DNA of 64,000 bases from Ischnura elegans (taxonomy: Eukaryota; Arthropoda; Insecta; Odonata; Coenagrionidae): NCBI RefSeq assembly GCF_921293095.1, contig NC_060246.1, forward strand, positions 13,286,001-13,350,000, read 5' to 3'. A model generated the notes under the pieces. That model saw only the letters and a program-made list of their open reading frames with translations. It made no database searches and was not told the DNA's origin. Positions 10,153 to 20,832 of this stretch are shown in pieces. Each line of letters opens with the position of its first letter. Positions within the stretch are counted from its first letter, which is position 1. The translations under genes and the position numbers were made by a program.

Positions 10153-13100
10153 TGTGCAGAATGGACTCCGCCCGTATTCACGGAGTAAACGGCAGCCACG
10201 ACGGAGTAGCAGCCGAAGGTGTCTCTCTGGAGGATGAGGGTGGTATCAACAGCATACATTCCACAGGTGAAGTGGGTAAAGTTATGGGCCCGGCGGTATG
10301 TCAATGCACCCTGCTTGTCGAGGGATTCCAAATCGTTTTTGAAATAGATAGCGGGGCGTCAGTCACTGTCATGGGTCTTTCCCAGTTTCAAGCCCTGTTT
10401 CCCAAAATCCCGTTGAGAAAATGTTATTTGAGACTAAAGTCTGCTTCAGGGGCAGAATTGGGGGTAGAAGGGCAAGCCATGATTAACGTCACCATCGGGA
10501 AAGTTAATCCGGGGGTAGAAAAGGTTTTCCGCTTGAGGCTTGTTGTCATCAACTCAGAGCTGAGACTCCCCTTATTGGGAAGGGCATGGTTAGACGAAAT
10601 GAAACCCAATTGGAGAGGCTGCCTGAGTGTGAACAAATAGAATCTCCATGTAACTTTTTGGTAAAATTCCCTTCAGTGTTCGATGGCAACAGACAGGCAA
10701 AAATTAATTTTTTCAAGGCCCACATAGCGCTGAAGCCGGAGGTAGCCCCCATCTTCCAGAAGGCCTATGATGTGCCTTTCAAAATTAGGGATCGGGTGAA
10801 AGAAGAAATAGATGAGTTAGTAGAGCAGGGCATCTTCGAGCCAGTAAGGCACTCCAAATGGGCTAGCCCCCTGGTTGTAGTCCCTAAGAAAAATGGAGAG
10901 CTGCGGCTATGTATTGACTACAAAAGCACAGTAAACACTGTTATAGAACGAGATCAGTACCCACTCCCTAGATAAGATGATATTTTGAGCGGTTTATCGG
11001 GGGGAAAAGTATTTGTAACCCTAGACTTGAGTCGGGCATTCATGCAGCTCCCGCTATCAGAGGAGTCCAAAGAGGCTTTAGTGGTCAACTCAATATTCGG
11101 CCTGTACAAAGTCCACCGGCTACCATACGGAATATCCAGTGCCCCAGGTATATTTCAATCGGTCATGGATTCCATGCTTCAGGGTATAGAAGGCATCCAA
11201 TGCTACATCGATGATGTAGTGATTGCAGGAAAAAGCCTGAGGGATTGCCAGGAAAAAACAGAGGCAGTTATGGCACGGCTTGACAGATATGGAATCCGGG
11301 TGAACTTGGAAAAATGTGAGTTTTTTAAACCTAGCATTAACTACCTAGGACACAAGATTGACGAATCAGGCATTAGACCTATTGAGGGGAAGTTAAATGC
11401 AATCCTAAATTGCCCCAGACCCACTACTGTTCAACAGTTAATGTCTTATTTGGGTATGTTTAACTTTTATGGTAAATTTATTCCAATGGCATCCACCATT
11501 TTGAGGCCCTTGCACAGGCTAACAGAAAAAGGGGTAGCATTTACGTGGTCAGAAGTAGAAGAGGCATCCTTTGAGAAAAGTAAGGGGCTGTTCAAGGAAA
11601 ACAACATTCTGGTCCATTTCAACCCAGTTCTCCCTTTGTACTTGGTCACAGATGCCTCTCCTTATGGTGTTGGGGCGGTCTTGTGCCACTTAATTGAGGG
11701 GGCAGAAAGGCCGATCGTATGTGCATCTGCTACCTTGAGTGCTGCTGAGAGGAATTACGCCCAGATTGAGAGAGAGGCATAAGCCATAATATTTGGGGTA
11801 CGGAAGTTCCACAAGTATTTGTATGGACAAAAATTTTGTATTGTAACAGATGCACAAGTGCTAAGGAGAATTCTTGGTCCTAAAGTAGGCATCCCGACCT
11901 TGGCAGCTTCACGGCTGCAGAAATGGGCTATCATCCTCGCGGCTTACGACTATGATGTCATCTATAGAAAGACCGAAGAAAATGCTGACATGTTGTCTGG
12001 GTTACCCCTCCACACAGAAATGACGGAGGACACAGAGTGTATATTTCAAATTGAATCCCCCTTGAATACCTTAGAGATTCAGGTATCTACTGAGCAGGAT
12101 ACAACACTGCAAAAGGTAAAGACATATACCTTGTCGGGCTGGCCTCAACAGAACGAGGAGAGCCTGAAACCCTACTTCATCCGCAGGTCAGAGCTGAGTT
12201 TTTCCCAAGGATGCTTATGTTGGGACAATAGAGTTGTTATTCCAATAGCTATAAGGGAATATGTCCTAAAACTTCTACACGAACAACATTTGGGCATCGC
12301 TAGGATGAAACTGTTGGCCCGATCTCAGGTATGGTGGCCGGGGATTGATAATGACATAGAAGAGTTGGCTGGTAATTGCGAAACGTGCCAGGTGACTCAG
12401 GCCAATCAAAGTAAGGGAAGATACTTAGTGCCCTGGCCAAAAACAAATGCACCATGGGAACGGGTCCACCTAGATTTTTGTTCATTTCAAGGGTATGAAA
12501 TCCTCATTTTGGTTGATAGCTTTTCCCGCTGGATCGAAGCCTGGCCAATGAGCAACACCAATGCACAAAGCACTATTAAAAAGTTAAGAGGGTTCATGGC
12601 CATGTTCGGTATCCCTCTAGAGTTAGTCACGGATAATGGCCCTCCTTATCAATCTAGTGAATTCATTGGGTTCTGTAAGAAAAATGGTATCAAGGTCACA
12701 AAAAGCCCCCCCTACCATCCTTCTTCTAATGGCCTGCCAGAACGAGGTGTCCGCACAGTTAAGGAGAGTCTCGGTAAACAGGTAGTGGAAATGTTGGTTA
12801 ACCATTTTTCAGAGACTCCACGGGTCTTGACCAGAGATGAATTGGAAGGTATGATCATGAACTTTCTGGGAAAATATAGAAACACCCCAAATGCCATATC
12901 AAGGGTTACCCCAGCTTCCCTTATTCTTAAGCACCAACCGAGGTCGTTCTTATCCATGCTAAACCCCCACTTCAATGGAAGGGGTCTCATCAAGGGCAAG
13001 GCTGAGTCAGCAAAACTAGCGGGGATGGGAACCTTCCCAAAATTCTCCGTTTTTGAGGAAGTGTTAGTAAAGAATCCTAAAGCAGGTCTGTTACGTTTTT

Positions 13101-13308
13101 AAGGGGAGAAATAACAGGGTGTTTGAGCAAGACTACTTACCGGGTCCGGCTTCCCACCGGGGAGCGAATGGTGCATGTTGACCAGCTGAGAAAGTGCACA
13201 GCATCAAAAGCAAAACACCCACAGAAACTATCATCTGTGGTGGATGCCGCTCCCACTAACTTCACCACCCCAACCGAATGGCCCGCGCAAAGAGAAGGGT
13301 GGCCATAG
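10153..13308 (+). pseudogene. pol: pol: protease, reverse transcriptase, RNase H, integrase (broken)
   Basis: Protease: FEIDSGASVTVMG with the catalytic Asp codon at 10347. Reverse transcriptase: WASPLVVVPKKNGELRLC, then YIDD at 11204-11215. RNase H: LVTDASPYGVGAVLCH near 11640-11690. Integrase: HHCC-type zinc finger (QHLGIARMK to CETCQ, about 12286-12392) and a catalytic triad at Asp 12473, Asp 12632 and Glu 12740, giving the D,D(35)E spacing. The C-terminal tail (YRVRLPTGERMVHVDQLRKC) is at 13135-13200 in another frame. Stops at 10973-10975 and 11780-11782 interrupt otherwise continuous frame-2 sequence. Frameshifts separate protease from reverse transcriptase and integrase from its tail. 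Confidence 0.93.
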
Positions 13309-13576
13309 TGGAATGAATTCGGCTATGCGGACTCCACTGGCCGCAAAGGGTCAGCAGCCAGTGGGACCAAGGAGAAGTGAAAGAACTATAAGACCCCCAG
13401 AGCGGATGAACCTGTGATTTGTGTGTGGGTCCAAATTGGGCCTATTCCTGCCCCTAATCCATGTACCTAATCACCTCCCTTTGATTCTCCTTATTATCAG
13501 CAGGATTCCAGGGATATTTTGCAGATTTGTGACACCCCAGCAAAGAATGGCCGGGGCTCGACATCATTCTTGTGTG

Positions 13577-13587
13577 CCGGGGAGGAG
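13577..13587 (+). other. Polypurine tract of the gypsy element
   Basis: CCGGGGAGGAG lies immediately upstream of the 3' LTR, in the position where plus-strand DNA synthesis is primed. Confidence 0.7.
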
Positions 13588-13837
13588 TGTTGGGGAGAGT
13601 ATGAAGTTGCCGCCATGCCGCGACAAAGTATCGAAGGGCAAGGTATCGATACGTGGCGACGGCAGCGGCGATTCGAGGGATCGAAAGACAACGAGGTGGC
13701 GTGGGTGTGCAGCGATGGGACTGGCCTGGTTGGCGCGTGCTGATGTATCAGAATATACCTGTGTAATCCTGTGTGCGGCGTGTGCCCAATAAAGGGAGTT
13801 TTAGTACCGCGATCCCGACTTGTTATTAGACACAACA
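13588..13837 (+). repeat. 3' LTR (250 bp)
   Basis: Starts TGTTGGGG and ends CACAACA, with short TGTTG/CAACA inverted ends. A poly-A signal AATAAA is at 13789-13794. The LTR is complete and followed by the GGAAT target duplication. It is the reference for the deleted 5' LTR. Confidence 0.93.
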
Positions 13838-13842
13838 GGAAT

Positions 13843-14532
13843 GAATGGTTACGACGGGGAAAGAGCGACCCCCCATCTAAACTAAATATAATGACCCGAG
13901 TTCCTAAATTTAAAGTAAAGCAAGGAAAACCAATCCATGAAGAAGAGAAAACAAGATATAGTTCTTATCTCACCTCCAATGCGTTGATTCAGAAGGAACT
14001 GCGGTATAGCCTCTCATCGCAACCAACTAAGACTACGAGATGAACTGACGGGTATATTTCCTAAGCATGTGGGACGAGAAATTAAGGGATAAGTATTATA
14101 AAGTCGTTGGCTCTGGTTTCATAACAATGTGTGGAATATGTTGCACGACCGCCACCTGCTTCGAGAACGGAAGTACGAACGAAATACGAGGGGGAAAAAT
14201 TCAAAACATTTGTATGGAAACTAAGAGATCTTAAAAAATATTTAACCTGTTTTTGCTCGTAAGGATAGTTACAAATAGTACACGAGAAAGGTATGTTTTA
14301 AAAATAAATATTTTATTTTTTAAAGTAAAGCTTCTCCAATGTTTATATGGTTGCATTAGTCTCCTTGAGGAATACAATTTTTTCATAAAGTGTCGGACAG
14401 GGATCCCCTCGAAGTGGATAAAGCCAACAAGAGAAAAAAACTTTCCACGAGTGAAGATGAGTAGGTATAGGATTGTGTCAAATCTGATAAACAATGCGTT
14501 TATATTAGAATTCATTTTTTTTCATTCATTCA
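13843..14532. other. Unassigned DNA between gypsy and THAP fragment
   Basis: No recognisable gene on either strand. The overlapping frames at 14231-14585 are AT-rich and have no domain. If the 3842-14793 nest is one element, this should be part of its interior. Confidence 0.35.
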
Positions 14533-14652
14533 CATTCGTCGGCACTTTCTCATCCGAACCAATCTTCGTTCTACGTCTTGGGTGACCGTATGAAAATATT
14601 TATTTGGAGCATTTCTAGTCGTATTTCGGCACTTAGGCACAATGCAGTACTT
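14533..14652 (-). pseudogene. THAP-domain fragment (transposon-derived)
   Basis: The minus-strand frame 14739-14530 contains YCIVPKCRNTTRNAPNKYF, the N-terminal half of a C2CH THAP DNA-binding domain. The first two Cys ligands are present (codons near 14646 and 14631). The rest, which should carry a Trp and the Cys-x2-His pair, degenerates into RRLVRMRKC and a stop. Such domains are common at the N-terminus of arthropod THAP-DDE_Tnp_4 transposases. The adjacent inverted repeat at 14775-14793 supports a transposon origin. No linked DDE domain was found. Confidence 0.65.
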
Positions 14653-14774
14653 GGAGCTATACGCTGCGACATATCGAGGAATAACTACCACACGAAAAAT
14701 ACGGCGTAATAACCACAATATCTCCACTGTAAACTTCAATAATGTGCACGGTCAAGGTGGTTAAGAACAACACT

Positions 14775-14793
14775 ATTGCATGAGCTGACGTCA
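14775..14793 (-). repeat. Right copy of the 19-bp inverted repeat
   Basis: ATTGCATGAGCTGACGTCA, the exact reverse complement of 3842-3860. Immediately outside is AAGATGGCGGC (14798-14808), which fits the YY1 consensus found in many promoters. The TGACGTCA core is a consensus CRE/ATF palindrome. Confidence 0.6.
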
Positions 14794-15119
14794 TTCAAGA
14801 TGGCGGCGGTGCGAATTACGTTTTTCCTTGATGGCTTGTAAGACGTATTTTAAATGCTCATAATAAAAAAATAGATGACTTTTCAGCCATACTGTTATAA
14901 CTTTTAGCTTAATAATTACAACTACTTTTCAGAAACGTCTTTACCTAAATAGGTGTTCAGAGACCTATTGCAGGAATGAATGCCTCAGCCAAAAAATACG
15001 CCGATGATGCTGACCTATTCCAGAACCTCCGAAACGTCGGTCTCAGTCATGACGCGGTGCAAAACACGAGCAAATTATTACACCTAAAAATACGCCAGAA
15101 AAGCGAGTCGATTCGTTAA

Positions 15120-15738
15120 TGCCCCGTTCACATTACGATCGTCCGAGCCGTCGTCCTAACGATAGTTGACCGAACTAGCCGTGTGAATGCAAGTCCTGAC
15201 TATAGTTGACGTAGTTCCGAACGTTGCCACTTTACGATGGTTAGGCGCTGGGAGACCGGATACGGAAGCGACAAGAGAAAGACGAAAAGCTCGTGAAGCT
15301 CTATTTTTTTCATGGATTTGTCCTAGGAAGGAAGAATATGGGCGGAAGAAAAATTATTCGGTAAATATACGTTGAACACAGTAATATCTTTTCCATGCAT
15401 ACCTCAACAGCTTTGCTAACCGTCAATTTCCTGTTCACTTTAGATGTCAGCACTAGAGCGCAGCACAGGTTTTAACCATCGTTATGTGAATGCACGATAG
15501 TTCCGACGACGGCTCGGACGATCGTAAAATGGGTGCTTTCCATTCATGCGACTCACGCGTCGACTTGTGTGGACTCGCGGTAACTGTTTATAACTCTCCA
15601 ATTCCTGTGCGTTACCGTTTGTTGACTTGTGTCACAATAGTCGGCGACACACACAGAATGGAACACGGAAACCGCGACGCAAGTTGACTTGTGTCGACAT
15701 GTGTCAATGAATGGAAAGCACCCAATGTGAACGAGGCA
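15120..15738. mobile_element. MITE with TAA target duplication (PIF/Harbinger-like)
   Basis: The ends TGCCCCGTTCACATTACGAT (15120 onward) and its near-complement at the right edge are flanked by TAA at 15117-15119 and 15739-15741. The inverted repeat covers GATCGTCCGAGCCGTCG on the left and CGACGGCTCGGACGATCG at 15507-15524 on the right. The right terminus is split from its inner part by a second MITE. Non-coding. Confidence 0.85.
15531..15723. mobile_element. Second MITE inserted inside the first
   Basis: GGGTGCTTTCCATTCA (15531-15546) and TGAATGGAAAGCACCC (15708-15723) are perfect 16-bp terminal inverted repeats flanked by AAT (15528-15530 and 15724-15726). Removing this 193-bp unit plus one AAT restores the right terminal repeat of the host MITE, which proves the order of insertion. 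Confidence 0.88.
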
Positions 15739-15741
15739 TAA

Positions 15742-17870
15742 GTTACATGGAGAACCCGATGTTCTTAACAACAGTTACTAAGGAAGCTGATACATTCAAC
15801 GGTATTTCACGGGAATGTCGAGATAGAGAAAAAAACATTACCATTGGCAGTGGTAAGCAGTCATACGAAGCTAGACACGATTCAATATTCAAGGAAGGCC
15901 TATAAAATGAATTATCTAACATGTAAGTGATGCTTTACTCTTTGCGGGACACCTTATGTAAGATAAATGTTCACGATTTTACATTAATTAATTTCCTGAA
16001 AACGGCTGTTTGATTCGTCTAAATCCACGGTACCTCGCACATTCCATTCCTGGAAAAGTTAAAAATGACTCATTTTTCCCAAACCTATCAAATTCTATAT
16101 CGGCGAAACACTATCCTGTACAGTTTACCATTATAGTTGCATCGGTTCATCAAAATCACAAAAGACACAGACGATTACTTTTGCTTCAAACCTATACTAC
16201 GGTTTAAGTACAGTAAACATTAACTGACACGGTATTCACAAATTTAAATACATTGAAATAATTTTACCCTCAAGCCTCTTCAAATTGTTATATGCTTTCG
16301 GTGTGTAAACCTCAAATGCAGGGAGTATTCATGAAAGGAAAGTGGAAGATGTTCCCCATTGATGCAAGTAGTGGTAAAGAAGGTCCAAAATTAGAAGTGA
16401 TACTAATTTTTCTGGTTCACTTACTGGCTCAATTACAAGAAATTTTTCCTCAGTTGTAAATGGAGTAGTTATGCTACAGCAAAGAAGGATTTTTTGCCAC
16501 ATTCAATATACATGAATGAGCTACTTGCAGCACTGATTTTCCAACCAGTAGCTTTTTTAAAGTAAAAACAATTTACAGGCATTTATTTATTATTCAAGGA
16601 TATATTTCCTTAACTCTAACAAGTCCATATTTTTCAACTCATTGTGTGCATTAGTTTTGATGAGAATGAGGAAAGAAAAGGCTAGTCCAATAAATTCATT
16701 TTCAAGCCGATAAATATCCAACAGGGGTTCAATGGACCCGGCTATATATAAATTTTGTTTCCATAATTTAATTGTTTTAGTATGATATAAATGCTATTAG
16801 TATGGAGAATATTTACATAAATTAATGGTAGTAATTTGGTTTCAAAAACATGCATTACTAACAAATAACAAAAAATAATATTACCACAAAATCTTTCATA
16901 AATTCATAAAAATGAATGTTTCTCATATTATGAATATCCTAAATATATGTACTACTAACAGTGTTAACTTGGCGTCTAGTCGCATATGTAAAAATGTTTA
17001 CAATTCTATTGTCTCTAAGAAAGACAAGTTTGTCCAATGTCATTCCTGTGCACAATTTTTTGTTTCCCTGCAAATGAAATGTTTAAATAATGAAAATATT
17101 TTTAAGACACTATAACGCTTCATAAACATCTACTGGTACTATAACACTTCAATATTTTTTAAATTTCACATTTACTTTAAACCTGAATCATCAAGGGGGA
17201 TCCTTATCTGAAATTACATTATCTCTAACCTGACATACGTTGATATCGGCCCTCCTTATTAACCACTCTATCCCAAGACTCAGAATTCCCAGAGTAATTT
17301 CGAAGGCATGAAAACATATCAAACAATAAATATGTGCTCATGTGCAGAAAAAGCCTTTGTTTAAATAAAGTCTTTCAAACTGCTTTGCCCATGAACAATA
17401 GCCACTTATTCGTCTTCGGTGGGAGTATTTTTCTTCCTTATTTTGGACAACTTCTCCACTTAGTGATTTGCTTCCAGTACTTTTCCTTAGGGTCCTTATA
17501 ATTACACTACTTATGCACATGTATAATAGTCAGATTGCTCCAGTACTGAATCTCAAAATTAACTAAACTCCCATTGCTTTCTCTTTTGCCTTCTCATCTT
17601 TGAAGTTTATCAATGCCTATGGAATATCATAGACAATCCTGACACCAAATAGCCAACTGAAAATGTGAAGTGAGATTAAGTAATGATGCTAAAAGATTTC
17701 CTATTGTCTCAAAAATTACCATGAGGTCCATTGAATACGCATATGCATTTTTTTTACAATACACCAGGCACATAAATGATTGCACTAGGACACTTTCATA
17801 TTGAAAAATAATTCACATTGGCGTGAATTTTAATATTTAACGTTAAGCGAAAGACACATCAGAGAAAAAA
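15742..17870. other. Unassigned AT-rich DNA
   Basis: No exon with both splice signals and no recognisable domain were found. Short frames such as 16010-16207 and 16912-17115 look like chance openings. Confidence 0.4.
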
Positions 17871-17874
17871 GAGT

Positions 17875-18471
17875 GTGGGGTCCATAGGGGTTTTGATAAA
17901 TTCTTGCTCCTGTCATGGCAAGACTCATAACACTAAGCAAATCAAAACGTTGCTTTCCTCAGGCTGCTGTTTTGGGAAGAAGAAGAAGGAGAAGGAGAAA
18001 GAGAAAAATAAGAATGTTGAACGTGGAGAAGGAGAGAGAAAAGAGATGGGACGAGTGGGGGAGGGGGGAAGGGAAAGGGGGGAGGAGGATGACTTTGAGG
18101 AGAGACTCGGAGGGCAAGAGCAGGGGAGGGCCGAAGCGGAATTGTTATTTTTGGGAGGGGAAGACGAAGGTGAGGAGGATGAAGAGGACGTATTGGGGAA
18201 TGGGGATATTCGGTGGCTGTTCAATTTGGGGAGAGGCGATGGATGGGATGTAGAAGGAGACGCACGTGCTGTGGAGATAGAGTCAGACGATGGTGCTGGA
18301 GGTGATGTGCGGAGAGGGGCAGAGCGACGAGCGATGCCAGGAGAACTGATGGCATTGGGGGAGAGGGGGGAGGGAGGAGGGCTTGTGGTGAACATCAACA
18401 TGGAGGAGGGCTTCCTCCTATTCTGGATGTACGTGAGAATGATGCAAAACGATGAGGTATGTAGTGACTGA
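17875..18471 (+). other. Purine-rich low-complexity block, open on both strands
   Basis: The plus strand is GGA/GAA-rich and encodes a Glu/Gly/Arg-rich frame of 198 codons. The minus strand (18677-17925) is open for 250 codons and reads as Ser/Pro-rich low-complexity sequence. Either could be an exon of a disordered protein, but no conserved domain or convincing splice pair was seen. Strand-asymmetric simple sequence alone explains both frames, so no gene is called. Confidence 0.3.
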
Positions 18472-18571
18472 CAAGCAATGGCAGTACAATGAAACCAGTC
18501 TTTGGTAGAATATAACGCTAGCCCCAACTTCGTTAGACCAATTAATTTTTTGTGTGTATATGGCTGGTGTC

Positions 18572-20824
18572 TATAGTGATGGGTCGGTTCGATTCCTCGA
18601 TTCTCGGCCAAGAACCGGAATCGAAAACGAGTACTTGCCAAGGTGAAAAATCGATTCCGATTCCAGTAGTACTTCAAACAACAAAATATACGACCGCGTT
18701 TCCAACAGTCATTTCAATTTTCGCGCCACGTAATCGTAATAACAAAACATATCTTCCAGGGATGTGCGAGTACTCGAAAATTCAAGTCGATCGAGTAGTT
18801 GGTACTCGACTCGAGCGTTTCGAGTAGCATTACGAATGTCGAGTCGAGTAGTTAAGGTTACAGAGCTTTCGAGGCTAGTAGGTCCAGCAATCTGCCGACA
18901 GGAAGCGCTATCATGAAACTCATGTAATAATGCAGTTTTTAAAGCCGATAAGTCATTCTAATGCCTTGACCTGGTAGTTTCAGGTTGCCGAATACACTAT
19001 AGTTGTCGACGTGGGCGCCGAATACCTTTACGCCAGCCGCGGCGGCCGATCGTCTTTTTACCCGGCGCACACTCACTGGTTCGAAATCGGAAAAAGCTGG
19101 AATAAAGTCCAAAATGACCTTCTTGGGGATAGACTTGAAACTTAGCGTAAATACTCATAAATCATTATCAGATATAGATTTATATGCCATTTTACATAAA
19201 TACGAACCTTTAGTGAGATACAGAGGCCCAAACATGACCAATTTTTCAATGCCACGCGAGATATCGTTTTTCCTCAAAAAATCTTTGAATTTATCCAAGT
19301 GGTTATGCGTTGGTATGAGTTTTATGGAATAAAAAAACGCAATATTCCTTTGATCTGGTGCTTTGCCTATACTTTCAATGACTTTTGAAGATTTTGACTC
19401 TCATCTGTCTGGTTTTACAACGCAAAATGGCCGACCCGTTTTTCACGTGAAATTTGACATTAAGTAGACATTATCTTTCGTTTACGCAAAATATAACTCG
19501 GAAAATTTGATCCGCAAGTTAAAGAAGAGATTTCTAAAGATTACTAATTAGAAATCTTGGAAAAAAAGTTTGTGACGAAGGAAATAAGAGCGTTTTTCAA
19601 TCGCGCGTCAAGGCTACACGCCGCGGAACTCTAAGGCTCGATAACTGAGGCCGATTTTTCAAGTTTTTAAAAACATTAGTCTTGAAAATCGCCATTTAAA
19701 GCACGGATAATCGTCTTCATTGACTTCAAACACTAAACTGAGGATGTTAAAAAGGATTATGTATAGATATTCTAGAACATCAAGCGCATTACTCGAGTGA
19801 ATACACTAAGGATTGGATATTTTTCGGATCCATCCCACGCATAAGAAATATGCCTCGGGTATTGAAGTAAAGTGAAGAGATTAAGTCAGCATGCTTAAGA
19901 GAGAGAAAAATGAACTGTTTCCGTGAAAGGCAACCACCGATACCCTTTTTCCCTTTCCACATTCGCCGAGGCGAGTCGCGCGGAAGGGGGAGTTTTCACA
20001 CCACAAGGCTCTTTTAGCCTTTTTTATTACTGCGTCCGATCGATGTGATATTTATTTGTAGCGTTTAGTTTCTTTCTTGAACTGAAAAAAAGCAAGAGAT
20101 TTTAAGGTTGATTAAATGACGTGAGAAGTATAGAATTTTTTTGGCTCTATAAAATAAAGTTTATTTCTTTAGTTCATTCGCTTTGTCCACTTGAATTCCA
20201 TGAAGATTCAAGATCCAAAAAAATCGGATATAATTTTTAATAAAAATTCCAAAGTCTCTGAAATCTTGCAATTTTGGTAGGAAAGTACTTGCCCAGTCAC
20301 ACCAGTGTGTAGCAATAGGCAATTTTCTGCAGGCAGTAATAATGTAACATGGAGACGTCAAAACCTGCTGGCTGAGCATGTAGAATATTTGGTTTTTCTG
20401 CTTGAGAATTTGAAAGGGCCATATATTACATGATTCATATACGTAGTATGCAATCTTTATTACAGCTATGAAAATTTCTGTACTCAGGGCTCTCCCTTGT
20501 AGTTTGGATACATATATATTGTCGACAAATTATGAGTGCCAATATTCTAAAGTAATACCTATCATATATGTAACACCACTTTTCAGGTATGTTCTGTTTT
20601 GAAATTTAGCTATTATATTTTAATGGCATAGTGATGATATGAAAGATGCTTTTGTCAACTGACTCTTTCACAGAGTAATATTTTTAAAAGTGGTTTTCTT
20701 ATTGCCTAAAGTGATATTTTTCTTGGAGCCTATGGCATCAGAATCGATGGAATTGGTATCGGTAGAATCGGAATCGAAATTTCAGAATCGGAATCGATAA
20801 AATTTTGGAATCGACCCATCACTA
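18572..20824. mobile_element. hAT-type non-autonomous element, 2.25 kb
   Basis: The ends TAGTGATGGGTCG and CGACCCATCACTA are flanked by an 8-bp duplication CTGGTGTC (18564-18571 and 20825-20832); the left end has an additional TA. hAT elements make 8-bp duplications, and TAGNGATGGG is a common hAT terminus. Subterminal sequence is a run of GATTC/GAATCGG-type repeats on both sides (18590-18665 and 20730-20815). No transposase was recognised. Confidence 0.9.
18757..18850. mobile_element. Left end of another hAT-like element
   Basis: CAGGGATGTGCGAGTACTCG is followed by several GAGTACTCGA/CGAGTCGAGTAG repeats, the layout of an hAT terminus with its own subterminal repeat. It lies inside the larger hAT. 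No matching right end was found, so it is truncated or extended beyond recognition. Confidence 0.5.
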
Positions 20825-20832
20825 CTGGTGTC

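Larger units (their letters stand above)
9781..13837 (+). mobile_element. Ty3/gypsy LTR retrotransposon, defective (K02A2.6-like pol)
   Basis: The element is bounded by GGAAT at 9776-9780 and 13838-13842, a clean 5-bp target duplication. The order is LTR remnant, gag zinc knuckles, protease, reverse transcriptase, RNase H, integrase, 3' LTR, which is the Ty3/gypsy order. It is about 4.06 kb, short for the class, because the 5' LTR is cut to 46 bp and the primer-binding site and N-terminal gag are missing. The reading frame changes at about 10040, 10600-10640 and 13090, with in-frame stops at 10973 and 11780. The copy therefore cannot encode a working polyprotein. Confidence 0.95.

Noticed and set aside
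13421-13835. Open frames of 74-123 codons across the gypsy 3' untranslated region and LTR.
   Set aside because: They overlap in three frames over non-coding LTR sequence and match no retrotransposon protein.
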